Shown: in pieces, positions 46,501 through 57,475 of the stretch
How positions within the stretch are numbered: the first letter of the stretch is position 1
Layout: the number at the start of each line of letters is the position of its first letter
NCBI GenBank assembly: GCA_947846985.1
Contig: CANTUZ010000020.1
Location: forward strand, 4,933,459-4,997,458
Direction of reading: 5' to 3'
Length of the DNA stretch: 64,000 nt
DNA from: Fratercula arctica
Lineage: Eukaryota > Chordata > Aves > Charadriiformes > Alcidae
Notes under the pieces: model-generated
What the model was told of the DNA's origin: nothing
The model's input: the letters and a program-made list of their open reading frames with translations, nothing else
Databases searched by the model: none
Made by a program: the position numbers and the translations under genes

Positions 46501-47691
46501 AATCCCAGGCACGGCGGGAAGCTGGCTGACCTCAGGCACGCTGCTCGGGAACACAACTCCCAGCCCCGGGCTCTTCAAAGCATGGCGGAGCATGCTAAAG
46601 GAAATCAATGCTCCACATCTCTGCTTGGAAATCAAAAAAACTGAGATGGGCTGATAAGGCAGAGCCTCACAGGCACTTAACAAGCCGCAGTTAAGCATTC
46701 GGAGGGGAGCTACGCAGGAGCCCCCCACGAGGCCAACCACTTCCCCTCCCTGTACAAAGATTTGAGCCCACGACCATGAAGCCAACTCTCTCCTGGCTGG
46801 TTCTGGCTTTGGACCAGAGATGTCTCTTCAAACCAAAGCTATTCTGTGGCCCCGAGACCTTCACCTCTGGCTCCACGGCTCAGCCTGGTCCTCCCAGCCT
46901 GGCTACGCTGAGCCAGCAGCACCATTCCTATTTTTCCAGCATCTGCAGCACAAAAGGACCAGAATGTGCTACAAAACCCTGGAGAAGCTTGATTTAAGAC
47001 CCTGGGGCTTGAAACAGTCTGAAATACCCCTGGGTACCAGCACAGCCATGGCCCTCGTGGCTCCGGGGGTGACAACACAGAGCAACCCCCGGGTTGAGCT
47101 GCTTTTGGCCACCAGCCATCTTTAGCAGGCGGGATATGACAAATACACAGGGCTCAACTTCTAGGAGCACAGAAAAGGTTTTGGAGAACCACATAACCCT
47201 GTGCTGTTGCCCGGAAAGCTTTTGTGCCCGATGCATCAACTGATGCTAACGCTCCCCATCTCCCCACCCCGCGGGCATCCCCCTCCCTGCCCTGCAAGGG
47301 CTGAACCCTCCTTGCCTTTTGCCGTCACCGAGATGCCCATGGCAGCCTCTCTCAGCGAGTTCCTCTTCTTCCACTTGCCCTCATCTATGTTGTACATCTC
47401 TACTATCTTCAGCGGCATCTGATTCACTCCGACCCCTCCTATCACCATGATCCTCTTGCCCAAGGTGGCCACGGCCACCCCAGCCCGGGCCGTGGGCATG
47501 GGGGGCAGCGAGGTCCACTGGTCGGCCTCAGGGGAGTAGACCTCGAAGCAGTCCATGGGGACACCGTTGTCATCGCAGCCCCCGATGGCGAACACCTGCC
47601 CGCCAGCTTCCGCCAAGGTCGAGTAGACCCGGCGGCTCAGGAGCGGGGCGAGGGTTTTCCACTGGAAGTCTTTGGTATTAGCCAACTCCAT
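43398..47691 (-). CDS. KLHDC8A: KLHDC8A, kelch domain-containing protein 8A (5 coding exons, complete)
   Basis: Coding exons 47316-47691, 45589-45753, 44280-44495, 43808-43909 and 43398-43591 join to 1053 nt, 350 residues plus stop, identical in length to human KLHDC8A. The protein is built almost wholly of kelch repeats. Diglycine turns occur in IGGCDDNG, IGGVGVNQ, AAGGMGSD, LGGRQSK, LGGLRQGR, AGGLGNQP and VGGVSQGL, and the repeats carry typical 'W..LPPMPTPR' strands, so it should fold into a beta-propeller. It has no BTB or BACK domain, unlike KLHL cullin adaptors. No enzymatic residues are evident; molecular function is poorly known, though the human gene is linked to glioma. The start ATG sits in a perfect GCCACCATGG Kozak context. 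Intron 1 uses a GC donor. Confidence 0.97.
43592..43807 (-). other. KLHDC8A: KLHDC8A intron 4
   Basis: A 216-bp GT-AG intron with no further content. Confidence 0.85.
43808..43909 (-). CDS. KLHDC8A: KLHDC8A coding exon 4
   Basis: 102 nt. It encodes GWMKMERSFYLKKRRADFVA and GYLKGRVIVAGGL, with Gly codons split at both ends. Acceptor TCCCAG, donor CTAG|GTGAGG. Confidence 0.96.
44280..44495 (-). CDS. KLHDC8A: KLHDC8A coding exon 3
   Basis: 216 nt: GRQSKYAINAFEVFDTETRL... through FSLGGLRQGRLYRQPKF to MFDIEQ. Acceptor GCCCCAG, donor CAAG|GTGGGG. Confidence 0.97.
45205..45275 (+). repeat. MIR-like SINE relic
   Basis: 'ttctctgcctcagtttccct' then 'ttctgtaacacaaggctaat' parallels the MIR core (TGCCTCAGTTTCC..CTGTAAAA..GGATAAT). 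It is antisense to KLHDC8A. Confidence 0.5.
45547..45575. repeat. (GGA)9 microsatellite next to the KLHDC8A exon 2 donor
   Basis: Nine GGA units on +, i.e. (TCC)9 in the transcript starting about 12 nt after the GTAAGA donor at 45588. Confidence 0.92.
45589..45753 (-). CDS. KLHDC8A: KLHDC8A coding exon 2
   Basis: 165 nt: the split Asp codon, YRVYAAGGMGSDLRPHNYLQ, HYDMLKDIWVSLAAMPTPRY, AATSFLRGTKIYVL. Acceptor TATCCAG, donor CTGG|GTAAGA. Confidence 0.97.
45754..47315 (-). other. KLHDC8A: KLHDC8A intron 1 of the coding region (GC-AG)
   Basis: A 1.56-kb intron whose donor reads AAAAG|GCAAGG on the minus strand (GC at 47315-47314) and whose acceptor is TATCCAG. No GT near the exon end keeps the frame, so a GC-AG intron is the best model. 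Confidence 0.85.
47316..47691 (-). CDS. KLHDC8A: KLHDC8A coding exon 1
   Basis: ATG 47691-47689 in a perfect Kozak context. 125 codons plus one base: MELANTKDFQWKTLAPLLSR through the first two and a half kelch repeats to MGISVTAK. The open frame extends upstream beyond a strong acceptor (GTTTTGCAG ending at 47749), so upstream in-frame ATGs are intronic. Confidence 0.97.
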
Positions 47692-47748
47692 GGTGGCTGG
47701 TGGGGCGAGGCAGCATCGGTCCCTGCCCACGGGAGGGGGCCGGCTACG
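47692..47748 (-). other. KLHDC8A: KLHDC8A 5'UTR part of the first coding exon
   Basis: 57 nt between the acceptor CTGTTTTGCAG (AG at 47750-47749) and the ATG, GC-rich. Confidence 0.6.
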
Positions 47749-47910
47749 CTGCAAAACAGAGCAGAGAAGTGCCAGGGAGAAAAAACAACAGAGAAACACG
47801 AAGTGCAAAGAGCATCCTCCCCCTGGCAGAGCTGCAGGCAGGGATCGGAGCATCCACACCGGGCAGCCCCCCGCAGCCACCCCCCGACACAGAGCAGCAG
47901 CGACCGGTAC

Positions 47911-47966
47911 CTTTCATTGCGTTTCCATTAATCCTGCAGTTCCAGAAGCTCACGCAGAGACCAGTC
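47911..47966 (-). other. KLHDC8A: Candidate 56-nt non-coding 5' exon of KLHDC8A
   Basis: Bounded on the minus strand by TTTTATTTTTAG|GACTGG and AATGAAAG|GTACCG. It contains short upstream ATGs. The adjacent intron (47749-47910) would be 162 bp. Support comes only from splice-site quality. Confidence 0.35.
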
Positions 47967-47995
47967 CTAAAAATAAAACAAAACAAAAGAAGGAC

Positions 47996-48050
47996 GGGAG
48001 AGAGGGGGGGGGGGGAGAAAAAAAAGAAAAAAGAAAAAAGGGAAGAGAGG
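47996..48050. repeat. 55-bp homopurine tract
   Basis: Purines only on +: gggagagagg, a G run, then aaaaaaaagaaaaaagaaaa and gggaagagagg. In KLHDC8A sense it is a polypyrimidine tract just upstream of the candidate 5' exon acceptor at 47967, and it could form triplex DNA. Confidence 0.8.
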
Positions 48051-49047
48051 TTGGAGTCAGTTTGTTATCCTGCTGCCTGAGCATCCCCGCCCCCAAGCGA
48101 CGTTCAAACTAAGGAGGCTGAGAGCCGTCTGCTCACTTCCCCGGCTGTTTTCCTGCCTGATGGGGAACTTCTCCTTGCATCCTCCTTCTCTGACCTGATT
48201 ACTGCTCCTGACCCCTGCATACATCCTCCCGCAGGCCCCGGGGACAACCCGCTCCAGTAGCCCTCGGCTGGGAAAGGCGAAAGCTGGCGCTGGCCCCTGT
48301 GCCGCGGAGCTGCGAGGGATGCGGAGGGCAGCCCAGGGAGGGCAGGCACAAGCTCTCGCTGGAAACTCAAGGTCTTTTTCTCATCTCCTCTCTCGGAATG
48401 GCCGTTAAGCACGCAGATGAGATTAATTAGTGCAGGAGGACAGAGAGAGCACAAATGGAAAGGAACAAAGGCGGCAGCTCGCTCACTCGCCCAGCGTGGA
48501 ATAAGGTGCGTTTTGTACTGAGCAGCTCCATCTTCATTGTGTAACTGGGGCTGTTTAACAATTGCCCTTAATATAAAGTAAGGTTTATCTTTACCCTGGC
48601 AGATGCAGCAGCCTCTCCCGGCACATGCTGCTGGCAGGAACATTTGGAGACAGGACCGCAGGGTGGAGTGAGCAGCGTCCAAAAAAACCCCAAAGGCAGC
48701 ATACGCCTTGCTGAGCACCGCTCTGGGCTGGGACAGCATCGTTCCCTCTTCTCCCCACCCATGCACAGGCTCCTGAGACCTTTCCCTGTGCATGCCGAGG
48801 GCTCGCCGAGCCCCTGAAAAGAGCTTTGCTGGCAGCAGAGCAGGGCTGGCTCCGCTTTCCCATGGACCGTAGTTTGAAAGTCCCTGGAGCGGAGGTTCGC
48901 TCCCAGACCCCATTCCCTGCCTCCCGGCAGACACCAGCCCAGGGCCAGCGCCTCAGCCCCTCTGCTGCTTCCAGGGGTTTTAGCTAGATATGGCAGTGTG
49001 GGTGTGGGATGGGATGCAAAGGGCCAACTTACTCTCTCTTGTCTAAG

Positions 49048-49107
49048 ACACTTGGACTCGATCTCAAAGGTCCTTTCCAACCATGAAGATTCTATGATCC
49101 TATGGTC
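49048..49107 (+). mobile_element. CR1 LINE terminal scrap
   Basis: About 60 bp: 'cacttggactcgatctcaaa', 'ggtcctttccaacc', and 'gattctatgatcctatgg', the last bases of a CR1 3' end. Confidence 0.75.
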
Positions 49108-50439
49108 TAAAACACAAATAAAGCAACCAACTGTTTACAGCCCTTGGGTTTCTTAAGGCGATGGACTCCCTTCTTCCAAAAGGGAGAACCAGACTCGTTT
49201 CCTGCTGCTTCATCTGGAGCAGAGATTAAACGAGCGGGCTCTGCAAAACTGCCTGACCCGGGAGCAGCTCTTCCCCTCCCGAACCCCACTGCCTTGCCGC
49301 CCGGGTCTGACCGCAGCCCTCCAGCTCTCCCAGCCCTCCGACAGCCGGAGCAGACAGAGCCTGTAGCTTAGCAACAGCCACCTACAGCCGCCTGTCACCA
49401 CCCGGCACTCCGGATCATCCGGCTGGGTATCCTGGTGCCTTCCGGGGACCACAGCAGGGAGCAATGATGCTGATCCCCCTGGAAGGGGAGAAGCCCCGGG
49501 GTGCACACAGGCTGTTGCTACTGTACCCCAGACTCATCCTGCCTGTAGCCCATGGGGGATGCCACGTGTTTCTCCCATAAATTCATGCCTGTTGCGTTCA
49601 CCAGGGAAGCAGGGAGCCCAGGGTGGCGCTCGGAGCACAGCCAGGGCACGTGCCCTTATCTCAGACAGGTGCAGTGCAGCATCCCCACAAACTCCTCATC
49701 TCCGCCTCGGGGCTCAGCCTGCCAGCACCGGAGCCTGCAGGGCACAGCTGAAGGGGACATCGGTTTCCGTGGTCACGTTAGTCCTACATCTCCTCCAAAA
49801 GTGCGAATTAGAGGAGGGCGATGGAAAAGCATCGGTGAAACAGGTCTCGGACAACTGGACTGAGATCCCTCAAAATCACTTCACATACAAGTCTGAGCTG
49901 GCACGAAAACCAATCAATCCAAGCAGGGCTGTTTATTTTAACTTATTCTCCCAAATAAATTTCAGTAAGCCAGCTAAACATCACTTACTGCCTGAAGAAT
50001 GTGGTTAATAAACCCACAAATACTCCTTGGGCCGTAACCCTCCAGCAGCAGGGCCCAGTGCTGGCACATGCGCACACCCCCGGCACCGCGCGGGACAAAG
50101 GAACACAAATGCAACAATAAAAAGCGGCAGCAAATCCAGCCACACTCTGCATCTTCCCAGCAGCTGAGGAGAAAGGGGCCAACAGCTGCCTTAGATCCCC
50201 AGCTGCTGTTCCCCCCTCCCTTCCATGCCCTGTCTCCCGATGTGCATCACCACCAGCAACCGGATCAGCTCGGGGATTTTTGCCTTGGCAGTTTAAGCAG
50301 CTCTGGACTATTGCTTGCATGAATAATTTATTTTCTTTCCAGGTGAATTTTCATGCGTTACCACAGACAAATTCAAGCGTGGGCCAGCAAATTAGAAAAG
50401 CAGAGCCGGCTCCTATTTCCAGGAGCGTGACAGATTTGC

Positions 50440-50500
50440 ATCCTGACCTCCAAGAAGTCATTTTCCTGCCCCGCGCCTCAATTTCTTCAACTCTGAAGCA
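50440..50500 (+). repeat. Possible MIR-like SINE relic
   Basis: 'cctgacctccaagaagtcat' followed by 'cgcctcaatttcttcaactc' matches the spacing of the MIR segment TGACCTTGGGCAAGTCA ... GCCTCAGTTTC. Weak. Confidence 0.4.
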
Positions 50501-53500
50501 CAGTCCTGGGATGAGACACAATCAGCATCGCCCAAATGTCTGACAGAAGCAGAACCTCACGGCTGGTGCCAGGCGGTTTCTCTGCTGCCATCGAGGCTAT
50601 CCAAAGCTCGAGCGTAATTGTCTAAAAATTGCCTAAAAATTCTTTTTCAACATACCAGGGCACAGAGAATGATTCAAAGCACTTGGAGATGGCTGAGCGT
50701 TTCTGCAGAGTGCTGGGCAGGTCCTTCATGAGACCAGCAGAGCAAAGACCGGCAAATTCAGCCCAGCTGTGGAACCAGACAGCGGGAACCAGCACATCCC
50801 GAGAGCCACCCCCCCAGCAGAGCTCTGCCCGAATTCAGCTGCCTTGGCGTACAAATAATTCGCCGTTCTTCTCTTTCACGCTCTTTAAAGAAAATCAAGG
50901 TCAGGCTGAAACACCCTTTGTGCTTCCGTCTCTCCAGCATCCCCTGAGCCCCACCGAAGGCAGTGCCAGCGCCGTAGCAGCCGGGAGCCCTCAAAATGTG
51001 CTGACCCAACACCCCCCGCGCGCCGCAGCCATGTTCTGCTCCCAGGCAGAGGGAATTATCACTTAATTATACCAAACACATTGGAAGCATTAACTTTTTT
51101 TTTTTTTCCTCTCTCTCTCTCAAATGGCTACATTAAAATCGGAATGAATGGTAATTGCTTTTCTATCAGAGGAGACGGCGGGTGCGGGGCTCCAGGGCAC
51201 AGCCCTCACCCTCGCAGGACAGAACCCTCTGCTTTAAGAGCTCAGGGAGCCCCACAGCACCCACATACACCCCCAAGATCTTTGCTACGGAGCACGGGTG
51301 GGCAGGGAGAGCCCCACAGCACCCACCCAGAGGGGTGAGGGCTCCGGTGGGAGAGGGGGATCTCCCGGTGCGCGGGGCTGAGCTCCCCGTGCTGGAACAC
51401 CCGGGTGCTCCCTCCAAGGAGAGGCCATTCCTCACCCCGCAGGTTACACCAGGCTCATTTTAGAGACTCCCCCCTGCCTTAAGTGGCATTTCTTACCTGC
51501 AATGATTTGTGATTTATAGAAGGGACACACCGGCGGGTATTAAAGCGACAGACGGGCTGAACAGGGGAGGAAGATCTCGGCGCGTGGCGCTGCCGAGCGC
51601 GGCCACTTTCCCTCTCCTTCCAAACTCGCCTCTCTCCAGGATTTACAAGTTTTGCTGCTCTGGGTTTGAAGTTCCCTCAGCTGCAGAGGGGCAGCACAGC
51701 GCCCAGCTGGAGCCGAAATCTCCACCCTCCAGCATCATCAGGGTGTTCTTGGGGCTGATGCACTACCCTAAATATTGCACTGCAAGGCCACTGCATGAGC
51801 ACAGAGTGAAGAGGGCTCCGATTTACACCTCTCCAAATTGCAAAATGCAAAAAGGCCCCAGAAGATGAAATGCCACAGAGATACTCCCAAATCTATTTTT
51901 TAATGCTCATATAGAGGGTACCCACCCTGAGAGATCACTGTACACACCCCCAGCCACACTAACACATACGCACGCACTCCCTCCAGGGAGGAGCTCAAGG
52001 CGAGAAATGGAAAGAGATCCCTAATCCTGGCTCAGCCCAAGGCAGATACAAGTCCCTATGAACTGATGCTGTCCCACGGTTGTCTAACTTGCTCTGAAAA
52101 AAAGCCTCCAGCACTTCTGCAGCCCCAACAGCAGATCGCTGCTGTGCCTCACAGAGCGTCACCCGCTCAAACCCTCACTTCGGGAGCAGCCTTCATTCCA
52201 GGGACACCACAAAGATCCAGGAGACAACCACGCTTCTTCCTGGCATCCCATCACGAGTTCCCTTGAGCCGTACCCTGCCGACCCTCAGCTTCCCCCACTT
52301 CAGTAGCGTGACCCCGGGTTTCCATCCCTGGATCTGGGGACGGGTCAGACCCAGGACGGCCGTCACAGCCCCACCAGGAGCTGCGCTCCCAAAACACTGC
52401 TGCTCCCCATATCGTCTGCCAACTGCCAAACGCCCACATGTTCCTTGCTGTCACCAGGAGCAGGCTAAAACAGAGACGCAGGCAGCCACCAGCCTGACAG
52501 AGAAGCCTATTACAGAAACTACTGCCTTCGGAGAAAAAGTTCTTGTACTCACCGAAATGTCACGCCAGATCAGCACGGGGCAGTCCTGCCATTTGCCAGC
52601 TGACGCGAGAAAAGGGGCTGCAAAGCTGAGCTGGAAACAGCCTGACATCCAGCCAGCGTCACCAGCCGAAGCGACGATTCCCACTGCTCTGGGGACAGGC
52701 ATCACAGGAGAGGCAGGAACAGGGGCAACAATATGCTGGAAATAGCACACAAAACCCGAGAAGAAATCACAGCTCCGGCTCTCAGCACCAGGCAGGAGTG
52801 AGCGGCTTCGTTTCAGCCCTTGGCTGCCTGCGCTCTATTAAATAAAGAGCAGGGAGAGATGACACAGCACAGTCTCGATGAAGACAGCTAGAAGGAGGTG
52901 ATTCAGTGCAGGGAACCCGTTTCTGTCCCAAGGAACAGTCACAGTACAAAGCCAGGAGGGGGGACACGGCAAGGAGATCCCCAGGAATTTCACCCGCTGC
53001 CGAGGAGGGGTGTCAGGCACAGCCCAGCCCCCCCCGCCTGCACCCGACTCTTCCCGGTGCAATTCCAGGTTACAGCAACACCCGGGTGCTGGGAAAAGTG
53101 CTGCTCCAGGCACAGGATCCAACACTTCTGCTCCCAGCGTGAGCCCAGACCATTCAAAGCCGCTCACCCGCTCCGAGGGGCAGAGATGGAGAGGGGCAGA
53201 GGTGCCAGGTGGGGGATGCCCGGGATGCTGGGCACAAGGCCCAAGCACACCCTGCCCGGGCAGGCTCTCCTGGGACCTTCACCCCTGCTCTCCCCGGGGC
53301 TGGGCGCTCTGTTCACCCACACAGGGAAGAGAAGGTGGGACTCCACCTCTGCCCCTCCTCAAAAACCCAAAAGTAACTACCTGCAGCTGGAGCTGCGTGA
53401 TGATGGACGGAGCTGGATGATATCACCTCCCATATCGGCCAGAATCAGGGATTTTTGTCAAGACAAAACCAACAGCAGGTGATGAGAAAGGAGGGGAAAC

Positions 53501-55733
53501 ACGGTGATAATTTTCTTTACGCTGTTTTCACCTATGCTGGAAGTTAGCAGGATACGGTGCATCTCAAGTAACCCATTGAAAAAGCTTCAGATGTGGGAGC
53601 AGCACCTAAACCTCCCCGTTAATCACGGTAATGGAAGTGAGCTGCTTTTCCTCCTAGAAGCATATAAATGTCATGGTGTAACCACCCTTTGCACTGTCAG
53701 ATAAACATCAGCACAGGGTAAAGAGGCCCTGTCCCTCTGGGCTGAGGTACCAACCTTTGCTGTAAATAAATGCCTCCTTATTTCAGCAAAGACAGAGCCA
53801 ACGAGAAATACAACATTCCCAGGGGCAGATTTTCCAGGAGGCTCTAAGCCCACGCTTCCCCCAGCTCAGCACCCAGAAGGGAGCCATAAATCCCTTTAGG
53901 GGATTTTTATGGCTCATTTCTCTGCCACCCAACGAAGAGATTTTTCGGAGGAGCTCAGCACCCCAAAACCCCTGTCGTACAATAGTCCAGAGAGCTCAGC
54001 GTCCCCACAGACACGGCTCTCTTCAAATCCTCACCACTGATGCGTGGTTCCGAGCGGGACCAGGGTCTTTGGAGAAATCTGGCACCTTTGTAACCCCCCC
54101 AGCTCCTGTCTCAAACATCTCCTTTGGGGTCCCACAAAAGCAACTTCTTCTCCTGTGGTCGCCTGCAGCAAGGTACTACGTGATCTACCACCACTTCTTA
54201 GTGACACTCCGAACAAGGTATAGACAGCCTTTCTATAAGCTTTGACTCTTATACAGTCCTAGCCCACAAGGTCACGTAATACCACGTCTGGGTTTTCAAA
54301 TTACTCCAACTTCTAAGCAGAAGAGGCTTTAAAAAAAAAAAAAACCCTCTGAAAACCAGGGACTCCAGTGCCTTTACTTCTCCCTTGTTCAAACCCTGGC
54401 AGCTGAGGCTTTAAACAGAACACGCATGAAATTTTCAGTCTGGTATTTCTGACCCCTCTTCACACTGAATCAAGTTTCCTTGCCATAGTAACAGCTACCC
54501 AGAAAAATAACAACAACAACAACAAAAAATCCACTAGTTCCCTGCCTTTTCTCTGCAAATTACCCAGCCGGCAAAGGAGACTGCTTGGTCATAAGGGAGA
54601 GAAAAAGCATTGCAATTGTAAAGAGAATTAATTGTACCAAGCAAAGAAAAAGCAGCAGCACTCACAAGCGGCTTGTTCCATTCCTCCTGTTCCTGAGCAT
54701 CTCTCGTCGCAGACGTTAAGTACGTGCAGTTTGAACACGAAGACAGCAGGCTGTGACCCATCCGACCTCCTCCCCAGCTTCACCCCGTCCCCCCGTTACC
54801 GGTCCCTTGAGATCATTTTCAGCCTCATCACACCAAATGCCATTTCCTGCGGTTGCTAATAGGAGGACGGCAGAGAGGCCGTGGAAGGAAACATTCCACA
54901 GCGAACAGCACAGCAGTCGTGCATCAGAAGGATGCCAGGAGCTTTAGCAGGCGACGGGACAGGGAGAAAAGCGGTTTCATTTTTTTGGCGCTCATTAGCG
55001 CAAGGAAAGAGCCCAGACCGTCCTTTTTACCCTGGGTGGGCTGAAGAGTCAGCAGAACAAGGTAAGATTTGTTCACGTTGCAGTTTGCCTCAAGAGAGTT
55101 ATAATTTCATCCAGAGAAAGGACGACCCACCTGCGAGACCGAAGGTTGCCCCTTCCCCGGTCCCACTCCCAGCAGCATCCTGCATCTCCTCCCCCTTGTC
55201 CCCCCCAGGCTGCTGCTGCTCCCGGCACAAACAGCTTCTCTTTCGCATGGGCCAAATACAGAAGGTCTTTTTCAAGCCCTGCAGTCTTGCTAGTTATGTT
55301 TATAAAGCTCTTGTTTCTCTGTATTTAGGCTGCATCCCTCCCGAGGGAATGTAAAGAGCTTAGGCCAGATCTCAGCTGGGGGGAGCTCATGGCACACCCC
55401 CACCGCTGCCGGCTGCCGGAGCTGCCAGGGCCTGGGCTGGGAGAAAGGCTGAAAATACAGGATTTAGGGACTACTAGAAGGGAGAAAAGAAAAAAAAATA
55501 AATAAGGAAAACAGAAAAGGAAAAAGCATCCTCCTTAACCCACTTTTCTGGGGGGGAAACACAGACTCAAAGCTTTGTTTCTGGTTGCTCATTAAAATCC
55601 TGGCCTGGCACTGGGAGAAAGCTGTCCTCCTCCGAAGCATCCCCCCGCCTCGCCCCCCCCAATAACCCACTGACCTCCAGCGAGAAACTCCCTCCCTCCT
55701 GCCAGGAGAGCCGGGGAAGCGGGATGTACTCAC

Positions 55734-55920
55734 AGCTCCTGGGAAGCCGCGCCGAGTCCCTGTGGAGCATGGCTCTCTGCTAGATTCAACACCCAAACCC
55801 TGGGTACCCGCAGAGCATCCTCCTCCTCCCCGGCTCCCTCTGTCCCCCCCTGCACCCCGCGGCGCTGGCGAGGGGGACGCGAGCGGGGCCGGCAGCAGCC
55901 GGGGCTGGGAGGGATGCGAG
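55734..55920 (-). promoter_or_regulatory. KLHDC8A: Candidate distal first exon and CpG-island promoter of KLHDC8A
   Basis: On the minus strand a consensus donor CAGGAGCT|GTGAGTA (GT at 55733-55732) follows CpG-rich sequence (55850-55920). It lies 8 kb upstream of the KLHDC8A coding start and is oriented correctly for a non-coding first exon. The CpG-rich zone continues to about 56.42 kb. The exon's 5' end is a guess. Confidence 0.35.
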
Positions 55921-56338
55921 GGGAGGAAAAAAAAAATAATCAGCATAAATCCAGCAGCCCTAATCTTCACCCTGCCGGAGATGTAGGACAATTAGGAGGG
56001 AGAGTGTTTCCCCAGCTGGTCTTTGCTGGCAGCCGGGGTGTGCGTGCGTGTGTACACACTGCATCACCAGACCCATACTTAAGCCTTTTATGGCTCCCCA
56101 CGCTTGCACAGGATGTTCTGTGACGGCGGCTCCCCCCGCCCGCCCTTCCCTGCCCGCAAAAACCAAAACTCCTAGAAAAGGAAGACAGACGGACAAAAAT
56201 AGGAGCAGCCTCGGAGAGGAGGGAGAGCCCCAAAGGCGCTGCTGCGGCAGGACCCGTCCCGGGGAGGGCTGGGGGGGGGGGTCTGCCCCGGGCTGGGTCC
56301 CAGTCACAGCTGGGGAGAGCGGAGCCCAGCACCGGTGC

Positions 56339-56388
56339 GGACGGCCGAGGGACACGCACCCCCCGGGTGGACGGCCGAGGGACACGCA
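56339..56388. repeat. Two 20-bp direct repeats, 30-bp period
   Basis: ggacggccgagggacacgca occurs at 56339-56358 and again at 56369-56388 inside the CpG-rich zone. They could be paired protein-binding sites or a young duplication. Confidence 0.85.
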
Positions 56389-57119
56389 GCACAGCGCGGT
56401 AAGAAGGGACAGCGAGGGGGGTCAGGCAGCAGCGACCCCAGAGCTTCTGCTCCCTCCGGCTCCAGCGGTCCATGGAGAGCACCCCTCGCACTGAGGCTGG
56501 ACGGGGGCGTCCTTTGAGCCCTGGACTCTGGGGATGATGTTTCCCAACCTGTCGCTTGTCCCAGGCTTTCACTTCCCTGACCTGTCTAACTCTTCTCCTA
56601 AAAGTGTTGCAGAATAACGTTGCAGAAAAATAGTTTCTAAGCAAAAGCCAAGAGAAAGATCCTTTCAGCACATCTTCCGTCCAGCTTCAAAGCTCCTCCC
56701 CAGAGATGCATTTGCAGTTCAGCCCAGCAGATGTTTCTAATCCTTCAGGAATCCCCTGAGCTCCGAAAGGCCCTGACAACCCCAGGGATTTCTACTCCTT
56801 TCAGCGTTGTGTTCCTACAGCCTTCCCCACCGGCGCAGAGCTCTGAGCACGGGTGACTGGGCATGGCCGGTACCAAGGCAGAAGCATCAGGTGCTCAAGC
56901 ACTCAACTGCCTTCGAACCTGCAACTTCCAGAGCTGGAAGAGTCTCCTATTTTCATGGAAGAGTCTCATATTCTCATTTCGCTCCTCTGGTGACCCCTTC
57001 CCTGCAGCCTGGACCAGTGACAATCTACAGAGGTGGCCAGAGGAGGTTTAAAGATCAACCCTGGCTTGCAAAAGCCCCTCGGTGCTGACCCCAATTCAAT
57101 CCAGACAAGGTTTATTCTT

Positions 57120-57475
57120 GCCTGTATAGCTCATGCTGGTTGAGATGGGAAACTATTTAAAGCAGCTCTAGCCATAAAATAAGAAAAATGAGGAAATCAA
57201 CAAGAAGTTGAGTCAAATGACTGTACATAAAGCACATTCTCATCCCCTACCAGCTATTTTAATCTCCTGTTAGCTTTCCGGTGGGAGGATTCAATTTGCA
57301 TTTAAATAAAAACCTCAAGCGCAGGGCCAATCCAACATTAAGATGTTCATTACAAAGGCATTCACCTCTTAAGACATTTTAAAAGACCCCATCAAACTAG
57401 ATTTTAACAGGGGGGCTATTAGCAGTCTGGCATTATTGGACACTTAGTATTTCTAAGTTATTATTATTTACCAGA
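57120..57475. promoter_or_regulatory. AT-rich unique block (candidate enhancer)
   Basis: About 350 bp of clearly more AT-rich, non-repetitive sequence, with motifs such as 'tcaatttgcatttaaataaa', 'aacattaagatgttcattac' and 'taagttattattatttacc'. It has no open frame or repeat similarity and lies 1.4 kb beyond the candidate KLHDC8A promoter. Confidence 0.25.

Noticed and set aside
47692..47880. N-terminal extension of KLHDC8A to an upstream in-frame ATG
   Set aside because: A strong acceptor interrupts the frame at 47749, the downstream ATG has a perfect Kozak context and matches the known protein start and length.
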